A stretch of DNA of 64,000 nt from Actinomadura flavalba DSM 45200 (GTDB lineage: Bacteria > Actinomycetota > Actinomycetes > Streptosporangiales > Streptosporangiaceae). Positions 16,733 through 25,608 of this stretch are shown here, one piece after another (the stretch's first letter is position 1; each line of letters opens with the position of its first letter). The position numbers and the translations under genes are program-made. The stretch lies in contig NZ_KB894093.1 in NCBI RefSeq assembly GCF_000374305.1, positions 1,364,001 through 1,428,000 on the forward strand, given 5' to 3'. The notes under the pieces were generated by a model, which saw nothing but the letters and a program-made list of their open reading frames with translations, was not told the DNA's origin and did no database searches.

Positions 16733-18168
16733 GAGCCGATCCCCTGCTCGGCCGCCCACGCGCGCAGCTCCCGCTCGGCCTCCGCCTTGCCGAGCAGGCC
16801 CTTGTCGAGCCGCAGGTCGAGCAGGAACTTGTACGCCTTGCCGACGACCGGGCCCGGCTTCACGCCCAGGATGTCCTGGATGTCGTTGCCGTCCAGCTCG
16901 GGCCGCATCGCGGCCAGCTCCTCCTCCTCCGCGAGCCGGGCGATGCGCTCCTCCAGCTCGTCGTAGGTGCGGCGCAGCCGCTCGGCCTTGCGCCGGTTGC
17001 GCGTCGTGCAGTCGGCGCGGGTCAGCTTGTGCAGCCGCTCCAGCAGCGGCCCCGCGTCGCGGACGTAGCGGCGGACGGCCGCGTCGGTCCACTCGCCGTT
17101 GCCGTAGCCGTGGAACCGCAGGTGCAGCTCGACCAGCCGGGACACGTCCGCGATGACGTCCTTGGGGTAGCGCAGCGCGGTCAGCCGCTTGCGCGTCATC
17201 TTCGCGCCGACGACCTCGTGGTGGTGGAACGAGACGCGGCCGCCGTCCTCGAACCGGCGCGTCCGCGGCTTGCCGATGTCGTGCAGCAGCGCCGCCAGGC
17301 GCAGGACGAGGTCGGGACCGTCCTCTTCCTGGGCGATGGCCTGCTCCAGCACGATCAGCGAGTGGTCGTAGACGTCCTTGTGCCGGTGGTGCTCGTCGAT
17401 CTCCAGCCGCAGCTTGGGCAGCTCCGGCAGCACCCGCGCCGCCAGGCCCGTCTCGACCAGCAGCGCCAGGCCCTCGCGCGGGTGCGCGCCGCAGACCAGC
17501 TTGGACAGCTCGTCGCGGACGCGCTCGGCCGACACGATCTCGATGCGGTCCGCCATCTCCGTCATCGCCGCGACGACGTCGGGCGCGACCGTGAACCCGA
17601 GCTGCGACGCGAACCGCGCCGCGCGCAGCATGCGCAGCGGGTCGTCACCGAAGGAGTCCTGCGGGCGGCCCGGGGTGCGCAGCCGCCGGGCGCCGAGGTC
17701 GTCCAGGCCGCCGAACGGGTCGACGAACTCGTAGCCGGGCAGCCGCGCCGCCATCGCGTTCACCGCGAAGTCGCGGCGGCGCAGGTCTTCCACGAGCGAC
17801 GTGCCGTACGAGACGTCTGGCTTGCGGGACTTCGGATCGTACGACTCCGACCGGTACGTGGTGATCTCCAGCTCGGTGCCGTTCTTGCGCAGCCCGACCG
17901 TGCCGAACTCGATGCCGATCGTCCAGACGGCGTCCGCCCAGCCGTCGATGATCGCCAGGATCGTCTGGGGGGGCGCGTCCGTCGTGAGGTCGACGTCCTT
18001 GGTGGGACGGCGCAGCAGCGCGTCGCGCACCGGTCCGCCGACCAGCGCCAGCTCGTGACCGGCCGCCGCGAACCTGGCCCCGAGCTCGTCGGCGACGGGC
18101 GCGACACCGCGCAGCAGGTCGGTGATCGCGGTCCGGCGGGAACTGGCGTTGACTTCAGGCACGGCCAT
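16729..18168 (-). CDS. cca: CCA tRNA nucleotidyltransferase (HD-domain class)
   Basis: A 479-residue enzyme adding or repairing the 3'-CCA of tRNAs. The nucleotidyltransferase head has [10 protein letters not shown] (44-51) and the metal-binding KDVDLTTDA (D58, D60), followed by [11 protein letters not shown]. An HD hydrolase domain is present (LLHDIGKP). The ATG at 18168 is chosen because the conserved domain starts soon after; the upstream extension is not protein-like. Actinobacterial cca regularly precedes murJ-sigM divergently, as here. Neither tRNA in this window encodes its CCA, consistent with the need for this enzyme. Confidence 0.94.
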   Translation of the reverse strand: MAVPEVNASSRRTAITDLLRGVAPVADELGARFAAAGHELALVGGPVRDALLRRPTKDVDLTTDAPPQTILAIIDGWADAVWTIGIEFGTVGLRKNGTELEITTYRSESYDPKSRKPDVSYGTSLVEDLRRRDFAVNAMAARLPGYEFVDPFGGLDDLGARRLRTPGRPQDSFGDDPLRMLRAARFASQLGFTVAPDVVAAMTEMADRIEIVSAERVRDELSKLVCGAHPREGLALLVETGLAARVLPELPKLRLEIDEHHRHKDVYDHSLIVLEQAIAQEEDGPDLVLRLAALLHDIGKPRTRRFEDGGRVSFHHHEVVGAKMTRKRLTALRYPKDVIADVSRLVELHLRFHGYGNGEWTDAAVRRYVRDAGPLLERLHKLTRADCTTRNRRKAERLRRTYDELEERIARLAEEEELAAMRPELDGNDIQDILGVKPGPVVGKAYKFLLDLRLDKGLLGKAEAERELRAWAAEQGIGS

Positions 18169-18389
18169 CGAGCGTAGGTCCTTGGTCGGAGGCTGACAGA
18201 GCGCTTTTCGTCCGGGGGATGTCTCGGACGCCGCCGCCACTCCCGTACCGATCCACGGTAGCGGGCGCGACCGGCCGCACGGACCGTCACCAAGCGTGAA
18301 GGGCGGTTCGCTGGGTATGACCATCTTCCCCCGGCATGCGGACGGCCGGAGCACACGCGGGCGATCCCCGCAGGACGGAGCCGCATTCG

Positions 18390-18902
18390 ATGAAGGACGC
18401 CCTCGCCATCCACCGGTCCCTTCTCGAACGGCAGACGCACCACGAGATCGTGCGGCTGCCCTCTCCGATCGGACACGCCGACGAGCTGCCGCGAGCGCTC
18501 GGGCTGCCCGCCGTACGGTGCCTGGTGACACGCGTCTACGCGTGCAACGACGTCATGCGCGGGCACCGGTTCCTGTGCGCGGTCATCGTGCCCGCCGGGT
18601 TCCGGCCGCACGCCGAGGCGGTACGGCTCGCCGTCGGCGCCCGGCTCATCCGGCCCGCCCGGCCCGACATCGTCAACCGCGCCACCCAGTACGCGGCCGG
18701 GCTCGTCTGCCCGCTGCTGCTGCCCGCCTCGATGCCCGTCCTCATCGACGAGAACGCCGTCGGAGACCGGCCCTGCGACGACGTCGTCTACACCGCCACC
18801 GGCGAGGCGTCCACGGCCCTCGGCCTGCACGTCCTCGACCTGTACGCGCTGAGCGGCGCCAAGCCCGTTCTGCTCGGCGAGCCCGCCGCCGAGGTCCGCT
18901 GA
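18390..18902 (+). CDS. YbaK/EbsC-type aminoacyl-tRNA deacylase family protein
   Basis: A 170-residue protein of the YbaK/ProX fold, whose members hydrolyse mischarged aminoacyl-tRNAs. The family pattern is seen in the N-terminal HHEIVRLPSPIGHADELPRALG, then the central RPDIVNRATQYAAGLVCPL, and the D-x-x-V-Y-A/T-x2-G-E segment (DDVVYTATGE). The ATG at 18390 has GGAG 9 nt upstream. It is divergent from cca with 221 nt between starts. The identity of the hydrolysed tRNA is not predictable. Confidence 0.8.
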   Translation: MKDALAIHRSLLERQTHHEIVRLPSPIGHADELPRALGLPAVRCLVTRVYACNDVMRGHRFLCAVIVPAGFRPHAEAVRLAVGARLIRPARPDIVNRATQYAAGLVCPLLLPASMPVLIDENAVGDRPCDDVVYTATGEASTALGLHVLDLYALSGAKPVLLGEPAAEVR

Positions 18903-18931
18903 CCGGCCTTCGGTCACCCCCCGGCACGGGG

Positions 18932-18940
18932 TTGTCCACA
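18932..18940. promoter_or_regulatory. Isolated perfect DnaA box
   Basis: TTGTCCACA, the exact actinobacterial DnaA-box consensus, stands alone between the YbaK-like gene and DUF6049, about 24 kb left of oriC. One 9-mer may be chance, but it is intergenic and perfect. Confidence 0.35.
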
Positions 18941-18992
18941 AGTCCGCGATCATGGGACTGATCGGGGTGGCCGCGCGGCTACCATCGAGCGC

Positions 18993-19061
18993 GTGGAGCG
19001 GGACTACGAGGCCCGCCGTCCCGCCGGGGGCGGCCCCGGAACGGACGTGGCGTGGCACTGA
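18993..19061 (+). CDS. Possible 22-codon leaderless upstream ORF of the DUF6049-murJ operon
   Basis: TACCAT (18980-18985), a good -10 hexamer, is followed 7 nt later by a GTG that opens a 22-codon frame ending in TGA at 19059-19061. The stop overlaps the GTG start of the DUF6049 gene (19052) by 10 nt. If transcription starts at this GTG, as for other leaderless genes in the window, the small ORF would be translated first and couple translation of DUF6049. The peptide (VERDYEARRPAGGGPG...) shows no known motif. Confidence 0.3.
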   Translation: MERDYEARRPAGGGPGTDVAWH

Positions 19062-21391
19062 TCAAGCGGCTGGCGGCCGTCGCCGCGGCGCTGCCCGTCC
19101 TGCTGGCGGTGGCGCCGCCCGTCGCCGCCCAGCCCGCCGCGCCCGGACGCGAACGCGCCCAAGTGACCGTCGCGCTGACCGAGATGACGCCGCGCGCCGA
19201 GGCGTCCGGCAAGCGGTCGGTGATCCGCGTGCGGGGCCGCGTCCAGAACGGCACGACGCAGGCCGTCGAGGGCATCGCCGTCCGGCTGCGCTACAGCGGC
19301 CAGGCCGCCGGGAGCCGGGGCCAGCTCGACCAGCTCGCCGCCGCCGAGCCCGGCGCGCTGCCCGGCCGCGGCGCCGACGTGCCGCTGCCGCAGGCCGTCG
19401 CCGCCGGCGGCGCCCAGGACTTCGAGCTGACCCTCAACGCCCGCGCGGCGGGGTTCCGGTCGTTCGGCGTCTATCCCGTCGGCGTCGAGGTCGTGAACGC
19501 CGCGCAGCAGCCCGTCGCGGGCGTCACGTCCTTCACCGTCCTCACCACCGGGCGGCGCGACTTCACGCCCGTCCGCATCGGGTGGGTCTGGCCCCTCATC
19601 GACCGGATGCACCGCACCACCGACACCACCTTCATCGACGACCGGCTCACCGGCGCGATGAACCCCGGCGGACGCCTGCACGGCCTCGTCCAGGCCGCCG
19701 CCGGCACCAAGACGCCGATCACCTGGGCCGTCGACCCGGCCCTGCTCGACGACGCCCGCGCCATGAGCCAGTCCGCGTACACGGTGCAGAACCCGCGCGG
19801 CGGCAAGCGCGAGCGCAAGCCCGCCAGCAAGGCCGCCCGCGACTGGCTCGCGGCGCTGAAGTCCGCGTCCTCGGGCGATCCGTACTTCACCGTCCCGTAC
19901 GCCGACCCCGACGTCGTCGCCCTCGCCCGATACCGCATGTTCGGCGACATCAAGGCCGCCTACGAGCACGGCGGCGTCGCCGCGCAGATCCTCGGGCGGC
20001 AGCCCGCCGCGTCGTACGCGTGGCCGCCGTCGGGCATGGCCGGGCCGTCCACCCTCAACCAGCTCGCCCAGCACTCCAAGGTCGGCCCCGGCGGCAACGG
20101 CTCGTTCCTGCTCAGCGACACCATGTTCGCGCCGCCCGCCAACGGCACCCCGCGCGCCACCACCCGCATCGAGACCGACCAGGGCGCCCGCAACGTCGTC
20201 GCCTACGACGAGAAGCTCAGCCGCCTCGTCAGCCAGGACAGCAAGGCCCCCGGCGCCGCGGTGCTCAACCAGCAGCGGTTCCTCGCCGAGACCGCGATGA
20301 TCACCGCCGAGGCGCCGAACACGCCGCGCACGCTCGTCGTCGCCCCCAACCGGCACTGGAACCCCGCCCCGGCCTACGCGCGCACCCTGCTCTCCTACAC
20401 GGCGGGCGCGCCCTGGCTGAAGGAGGAACCGCTCGACAAGATCGCCAAGGTGGCGCCGCAGGAGCGCGCGTCCACCGGCTATCCCGACGAGTACGAGCGC
20501 TACGAACTCGACCCGGCCTACCTGTCGGAGGTGCGCGGCATCGCCAAGCGCGCCACCGCGTTCACCGGCATCATGGCCGAGCCCTTCAACATGACCTACC
20601 GTCCCGCCGTGCTGCGCATGCAGTCGGCCGCCTGGCGCGGGCGGCCGGGCCGCGCCAAGCAGGCCCGGACGGCGTTCTCCGCCGGGCTCGACCGCGACAT
20701 GGGCGGCGTCCGCGTCCTGGACAACAAGCGCTCCCTGGCCGGACGCTCCGGCCGCATCTTCGTCACGATCGCCAACGAACTGCCCGACCAGCGCGTCCGC
20801 GTCCGGCTCGACGTCACCTCGCAGAACACCGCCAAGCTCCAGATCGGCCGCATCGAGGAGGGCACCCGCGTCATCGACCTCGAACCCGGTCAGAAGACGA
20901 CGCGCAACATCCCCCTCCAGGCATCCGGAAACGGCAACTTCCAGATCCACCTGCAACTGCTGTCCGAAGAGGGCCGCAGATTCGACGACGGCCACGACAT
21001 CACGGTCCGCACCACCGGCTACGGCCAGTCCGCCCTGCTCATCACCGGCGGGGGACTTGCCGTACTCTTCGTGGGCGTCGGAGTGCGGGCCATGCGGGCC
21101 CGCCGGCGCCGGAACGCGGAGGCAGCGGGTGACGAGTCGACCGGAGGACCGCGACCGGGAGAACCCCTGGGCACGGCCGCCCCAGGAACCTGGACTCCCG
21201 AATCCGCAGGCCCCTGGCCCGCCGACGACTGGCCGGCCGACGACCCCGCCGCCCGGCCCGCCTACGACCCCGCCGCCGAACCGGCCGCACCCGGGCTCAC
21301 CGACGCCACCGGTGTCGACGGCGCCGCCGAGCCCGCCGCCGGTGGGGCCGGGACGGGCCGCCGAGACGGCGATCGACCTTCCGCTCCCTGA
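19052..21391 (+). CDS. DUF6049 family secreted/membrane-anchored protein
   Basis: A 779-residue protein with a Sec signal peptide (LAAVAAALPVLLAVAPPVAAQ), a long extracellular region and one C-terminal membrane segment (about 660-680, SALLITGGGLAVLFVGVGV) followed by RARRRR and an acidic/Pro/Ala tail. It matches the DUF6049 family, which lies upstream of murJ in many actinobacteria and is presumed to act in cell-wall export or assembly. The last 263 nt overlap the start of murJ in another frame; the overlapping parts of both proteins are low-complexity. The GTG start is weakly supported; a leaderless small ORF precedes it. Confidence 0.85.
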   Translation: MALIKRLAAVAAALPVLLAVAPPVAAQPAAPGRERAQVTVALTEMTPRAEASGKRSVIRVRGRVQNGTTQAVEGIAVRLRYSGQAAGSRGQLDQLAAAEPGALPGRGADVPLPQAVAAGGAQDFELTLNARAAGFRSFGVYPVGVEVVNAAQQPVAGVTSFTVLTTGRRDFTPVRIGWVWPLIDRMHRTTDTTFIDDRLTGAMNPGGRLHGLVQAAAGTKTPITWAVDPALLDDARAMSQSAYTVQNPRGGKRERKPASKAARDWLAALKSASSGDPYFTVPYADPDVVALARYRMFGDIKAAYEHGGVAAQILGRQPAASYAWPPSGMAGPSTLNQLAQHSKVGPGGNGSFLLSDTMFAPPANGTPRATTRIETDQGARNVVAYDEKLSRLVSQDSKAPGAAVLNQQRFLAETAMITAEAPNTPRTLVVAPNRHWNPAPAYARTLLSYTAGAPWLKEEPLDKIAKVAPQERASTGYPDEYERYELDPAYLSEVRGIAKRATAFTGIMAEPFNMTYRPAVLRMQSAAWRGRPGRAKQARTAFSAGLDRDMGGVRVLDNKRSLAGRSGRIFVTIANELPDQRVRVRLDVTSQNTAKLQIGRIEEGTRVIDLEPGQKTTRNIPLQASGNGNFQIHLQLLSEEGRRFDDGHDITVRTTGYGQSALLITGGGLAVLFVGVGVRAMRARRRRNAEAAGDESTGGPRPGEPLGTAAPGTWTPESAGPWPADDWPADDPAARPAYDPAAEPAAPGLTDATGVDGAAEPAAGGAGTGRRDGDRPSAP

Positions 21392-23066
21392 CGGCGAGGC
21401 CCCCGCGCCCGTCCCACCGCCCCCGTCCGGCGGCGGTGCCAGCGCGCTCATGCGCTCGGGCGCGATCATGGCCGTGGGGACGCTCGCGTCCCGCGTCACC
21501 GGGTTCCTGCGCACCGCGATGCTCGTCGCCGCCCTCGGCGTCGGCGCGCTCGGTGACGCCTACAACACCGCCAACACCGTCCCGTTCATCGTCTACGACC
21601 TGCTGCTCGGCGGCATCCTCACCGCCGTCGTCATCCCGCTGATCGTCCGGGCCCGCGAGAAGGACCCCGAGTACGGCGCGGGCTACGAGCAGCGGCTGTT
21701 CACCGGCGCCGTCCTCGGCCTGGCGCTCATCACGGCCGCCGCCGTCGCGCTCGGCCCGGTGTTCATCTCGATCTACGGCGGGTCGATGGCGGGCGACCAG
21801 CGCGACCTGGCCGTCCTGTTCGCCCGGCTGTTCGCCGTGCAGATCTTCTTCCTCGGCGTCTCCGCGTTCTCCGGCGCGATCCTCAACACGCGCAAGCGGT
21901 TCGCGGCGCCGATGTGGGCGCCCGTCCTGAACAACATCGTCATCATCTGCACGGCCGCCGCGTTCCTGCTCATGACGACCGGCACCGTCACCCCGTCGTC
22001 GATCAGCGGCACGCAGGTCGCGCTGCTGGCGGGCGGCACCATCGGCGGCATGACGCTCCAGACGCTCGCGCTGTGGCCGTCGCTGCGCGGCAGCGGGTTC
22101 CGGTGGCGGCCCCGGCTCGACTTCCGCAAGGGCGAGATCGGCGAGATGGGGCGGATGGCCGTCTGGACGCTCGCCTACGTCGTCATCACCCAGGTCGGGT
22201 TCGCGGTCACCACGCGGCTCGCCAACTCCGCCGGTGTGCAGGGCCGCGCCGAAGGTCTCGGTGACGTCGGCTACACGCCCTACTTCAACGCCTACCAGCT
22301 CTTCCAGCTCCCGTACGCGATCATCGGCGTCTCGGTGATCACGGCGCTGCTGCCCCGGATGAGCGAGCACGCGGCGAGCGGCCGGATGGCCGAGGTGCGC
22401 GACGACTTCTCCTCCGGCCTGCGGCTCGCCTCCGCGATCATCCTGCCCGCCGCCGCGCTGATGGGCGTCCTCGGCGCCGACATCACGACCGTCCTGTTCG
22501 CCCACGGCCAGACGAGCGTCGCCAACGCGCACGTCATCGCGGAAGTGCTCCAGATGTTCGCGATCGCGCTGGTGCCGTTCGCCGCCTACCAGCTCATGCT
22601 GCGCGTCTTCTACTCCATGCAGGACACGCGGACGCCCGCGTTCATCAGCGTCGCCGTCGTGCTGACCAACATCGCGTCCGCGCTGACCGTCTACGCCCTG
22701 TTCCCCACCGACAAGATCATCGTCGGTATCGCGGGCGGGTTCGCGCTCGCCCAGACCGCCGGCGCCCTGGTCGGCTGGGCGATCCTGCGGCGCCGCCTGG
22801 GCGGCATGGACGGCCGCCGCGTCGCCGTGACCTACCTCAAGCTCGCCGTCGCGCTGTGGCCGCTCATCGGCTTCGCCTACGCCGTGCACGCCATCGTCGA
22901 GGCGTGGCTCGGCACCGGTACGCTGCCCGGTCTGGTCTCGCTCGCCGTGGGCAGCGCCGGCGGCGGCGTCCTGTACCTTCTGTTCGCCAAGCTGCTCCGG
23001 GTCGGTGAGGTCCAGGCCATGCTGTCCACCATCACGCGGCGGCTGCCGGGCGGGAAGCGCGCGTAA
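21129..23066 (+). CDS. murJ: Lipid II flippase
   Basis: A 645-residue integral membrane protein that flips lipid II across the membrane for peptidoglycan synthesis (MviN/MurJ family of the MOP superfamily). About 105 N-terminal Pro-rich cytoplasmic residues precede the core, which starts at MRSGAIMAVGTLASRVTGFLR and has about 14 membrane segments. The conserved Arg-containing GTLASRVTGF segment and TANTVPFIVYDLLLGG are present. The GTG at 21129 has GGAGG 6 nt upstream and is therefore preferred to later starts. The start lies inside the DUF6049 gene. The pseudokinase gene follows; in mycobacteria the pseudokinase is fused to MurJ. Confidence 0.94.
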   Translation: MTSRPEDRDRENPWARPPQEPGLPNPQAPGPPTTGRPTTPPPGPPTTPPPNRPHPGSPTPPVSTAPPSPPPVGPGRAAETAIDLPLPDGEAPAPVPPPPSGGGASALMRSGAIMAVGTLASRVTGFLRTAMLVAALGVGALGDAYNTANTVPFIVYDLLLGGILTAVVIPLIVRAREKDPEYGAGYEQRLFTGAVLGLALITAAAVALGPVFISIYGGSMAGDQRDLAVLFARLFAVQIFFLGVSAFSGAILNTRKRFAAPMWAPVLNNIVIICTAAAFLLMTTGTVTPSSISGTQVALLAGGTIGGMTLQTLALWPSLRGSGFRWRPRLDFRKGEIGEMGRMAVWTLAYVVITQVGFAVTTRLANSAGVQGRAEGLGDVGYTPYFNAYQLFQLPYAIIGVSVITALLPRMSEHAASGRMAEVRDDFSSGLRLASAIILPAAALMGVLGADITTVLFAHGQTSVANAHVIAEVLQMFAIALVPFAAYQLMLRVFYSMQDTRTPAFISVAVVLTNIASALTVYALFPTDKIIVGIAGGFALAQTAGALVGWAILRRRLGGMDGRRVAVTYLKLAVALWPLIGFAYAVHAIVEAWLGTGTLPGLVSLAVGSAGGGVLYLLFAKLLRVGEVQAMLSTITRRLPGGKRA

Positions 23067-23245
23067 AGCACGGCAAAGTGCGGAGGACGCGCGTCGATTA
23101 TGACCCCTGCGCGGGCGCGCAGCCACTACCATGGAGGGGACTACGGCTTGCGGGGCGACACCCTGAGAAACGCAAAGAGGAGGGTCGGAGGCGTAAGCTG
23201 CCACGCCACGAACATGGGATCTGACCACTCGCGCAGGACGTCGCC

Positions 23246-24817
23246 GTGACCGCGTCCGTCATCGAGCCCGGCACGAGGCTGGCCGGCCGCTACCGGCTTG
23301 AGGAGCGCGTCGCCGAAGGCGGCTCCACCCTGTGGAAGGCCATCGACGAGATCCTCGCGCGCGCCGTCGCCGTCCGCACCTTCGACCCCGGCTTCCCCCG
23401 CGTCGCCGAGGTCGTCACCTCCGCCCGCGCCGCCAGCCGCCTCACCGACCCGCGCCTCACCCAGGTCTTCGACGCCGACGACAGCGGCGAGAACGCCTAC
23501 GTCGTCAGCGAATGGGTCGCCGGGGAGACCCTTGAGCAGATGCTCGCCAAGGCCCCCCTCGAACCCGGCCGCGCCGCCACCCTGCTGTACGAGGCCGCCG
23601 AGGCGCTGGCCGCCGCGCACAGCGCCGGGCTCGCCCACCTGTGCCTCAGCCCCCGCGACCTGGTGTGGACGACGGGCGGCACCGTCAAGGTCCTCGGCGT
23701 CGCCACCGACGCCGTCCTGTCCGAGTGCCAGGCCGACGAACCGGGCCCCGCTGACGCGCGCGGCCTCGGGTCCATGCTCTACGCCGCGCTCACGGCGCAC
23801 TGGCCCGGCGCCCCGGCCGCGTCCGACCTGCCCGCCGCGCCCACCACCGACGACGACGCGCCGCAGGCGCCGCGCCGTGTGCAGGCGGGCATCCCGCAGT
23901 CCGTCGACATCATCGTCTGCCGCAGCCTCGGCCTCGACGTCCCCGGCCAGGAGCCGATCACCAGCCCCGCCGAGTTCGCCGCCGCGCTGCGCGGCGTCCC
24001 GCGCACCCCGCTGCCGCTGTTCGCCGGGCTCGGCACCGCCCCGCCCGCGCCGCCCCGGCGCGGACCGTCCGTCACCCGGCCCGACGCGGCCGCCCGCACG
24101 GGCGCGACGCGGCAGCACCGGTCGTCGCCGCCGCGCCGCTCCACGCACACCGCCCAGCACCGCAGCACGCCGCCGCCGTCCACGACGCGCACCGTCGCGC
24201 AGCACACCGAGTCGCGCCGCCCCGGCAACCGCGCGCTGCTCGGCGTCGCCGCCGCCGCGCTCACCGTCATCGTCGGCCTCGGCGCCTGGGCGGTGGCCAG
24301 CGGCGGCTCCGACGACAAGCCCCGCACGCCCGCGCAGAGCGGCGCGCCGACGCCCACCGCGTCACCGACGCCGGTCGAGCTGACGCCCGTCGGCGCCTCC
24401 GCCCTCGAAGACCCGATCGGCGGACGCCGCGACAGCTCCATCCACAACAACGCCGAGGCCGTGCTCAAGGGCCGGTCCGGCGAATGGCACTCGCAGAGCT
24501 ACGCCTCCGGCGACTTCGGGCGGTACTCGCGCGGATTCGGCGTCGTCCTCGACATGGGCAAGCCCGTCGAGGTCTCCAGCGTCATCGTCAGGACGCCCGT
24601 CGCGGGCGCTCCGCTGCACCTGCGCGTCGGTGACGCCAGGACGCTCGACGCGCTCAAGAAGCGCGGCGAGGCCCAGTCCCAGAGCGGCGCGTTCCGCATC
24701 AAGGCCGAGCCCGGCACCCGTGGCCAGTACGTCATGGTGTGGTTCACCACCCCGATTCCCCCGCCGTACAAGGCCCGTCTGACCGGCATCACGGTGTACG
24801 GGCCGCCCGCGTCCTGA
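23246..24817 (+). CDS. Membrane-bound serine/threonine pseudokinase with an extracellular beta-sandwich domain
   Basis: A 523-residue protein. Residues 10-280 have a Hanks-kinase fold, but the catalytic residues are gone: the ATP-binding Lys is Arg (AVRTF, about 44), the HRD loop reads HLCLSPRD (Cys for Asp), and the DFG position reads VLGVA. A Ser/Pro/His-rich linker leads to one membrane segment (LLGVAAAALTVIVGLGAWAV, about 335-355). The extracellular part looks like a discoidin/galactose-binding-type beta-sandwich (VVLDMGKPVEVSSVIVRT). It follows murJ directly and corresponds to the pseudokinase of mycobacterial MviN, which recruits an FHA protein when phosphorylated. The GTG at 23246 is taken as start. 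The role is inferred as a regulator of lipid II export. Confidence 0.88.
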   Translation: MTASVIEPGTRLAGRYRLEERVAEGGSTLWKAIDEILARAVAVRTFDPGFPRVAEVVTSARAASRLTDPRLTQVFDADDSGENAYVVSEWVAGETLEQMLAKAPLEPGRAATLLYEAAEALAAAHSAGLAHLCLSPRDLVWTTGGTVKVLGVATDAVLSECQADEPGPADARGLGSMLYAALTAHWPGAPAASDLPAAPTTDDDAPQAPRRVQAGIPQSVDIIVCRSLGLDVPGQEPITSPAEFAAALRGVPRTPLPLFAGLGTAPPAPPRRGPSVTRPDAAARTGATRQHRSSPPRRSTHTAQHRSTPPPSTTRTVAQHTESRRPGNRALLGVAAAALTVIVGLGAWAVASGGSDDKPRTPAQSGAPTPTASPTPVELTPVGASALEDPIGGRRDSSIHNNAEAVLKGRSGEWHSQSYASGDFGRYSRGFGVVLDMGKPVEVSSVIVRTPVAGAPLHLRVGDARTLDALKKRGEAQSQSGAFRIKAEPGTRGQYVMVWFTTPIPPPYKARLTGITVYGPPAS

Positions 24818-24984
24818 CCCGTAACGGCCGCTGAGCTGTGCCGGAGCGGGTCACAGTCGGTATCGTGCCGGTCAAGCAGTCTGTCCCCTTCCCCCCAGGA
24901 ATCTGTGGTGCACACCTCAGCAGGTGCGCCGGTGCACTCCCCGGCCGCCCGATCCGTCCCTATCGCAGGTGAGAGCGGGCCCCC

Positions 24985-25608
24985 ATGGCCTCCGTGAGCA
25001 TGCCCCGCCTAGAGGAGATCCCCGACAAGGAACTCCTCGCCCTGCACGCCGCGGGGGACCCGCACGCCTTCTCCACGCTCGTCCAGCGTCACCGCGACCG
25101 CATGTGGGCCGTCGCCCTGCGCACCCTCGGCGACCCCGAGGAGGCCGCCGACGCGCTCCAGGACGCGTGCCTGTCCGCTTTCCGCGCCGCCGCCCGGTTC
25201 CGCGGCGACGCCGCCGTCACCACGTGGCTGCACCGCATCGTCGTCAACGCCTGCCTCGACCGCATCCGCCGCAAGTCCGTGCGGCCCGCGACGCCCATGG
25301 GCGACGACGCCACCTTCGACGCGGTCGCGCCCAAGCTGCCCGACCCCAGCGACGCGCACGGCGTCTCCCTCGACGTCCAGGACGCGCTGGCCGCGATCCC
25401 GTTCGAGCAGCGGGCCGCGCTCGTCCTCGTGGACATGATGGGGTACTCCGTCGAGGACGCCGCCCGGGTGCTCGAAGTCCCCGCCGGGACGATCAAAAGC
25501 CGCTGCGCCCGGGGCCGCGCCCGTCTCGCGCCGCTGCTGCGGCACCACAGGAACCGAAAGGAGGCGAGAAACGTCGGAGGTGTGGAAGGAGGTGGCGTGC
25601 CCACATGA
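24985..25608 (+). CDS. sigM: ECF RNA polymerase sigma factor SigM
   Basis: A 207-residue ECF sigma factor. Region 2 is seen in DPHAFSTLVQRHRDRMWAVALRTLG... DALQDACLSAFRAA and the TWLHRIVVNACLDRIRR segment. Region 4 contains FEQRAALVLVDMMGYSVEDAA and the HTH VPAGTIKSRCARGRARL. Identification as SigM rests on synteny: pseudokinase-sigM-anti-sigma-trxB-trxA is conserved in Streptomyces and mycobacteria. It overlaps the anti-sigma gene by ATGA. The likely role is cell-envelope or osmotic stress and development. Confidence 0.92.
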   Translation: MASVSMPRLEEIPDKELLALHAAGDPHAFSTLVQRHRDRMWAVALRTLGDPEEAADALQDACLSAFRAAARFRGDAAVTTWLHRIVVNACLDRIRRKSVRPATPMGDDATFDAVAPKLPDPSDAHGVSLDVQDALAAIPFEQRAALVLVDMMGYSVEDAARVLEVPAGTIKSRCARGRARLAPLLRHHRNRKEARNVGGVEGGGVPT

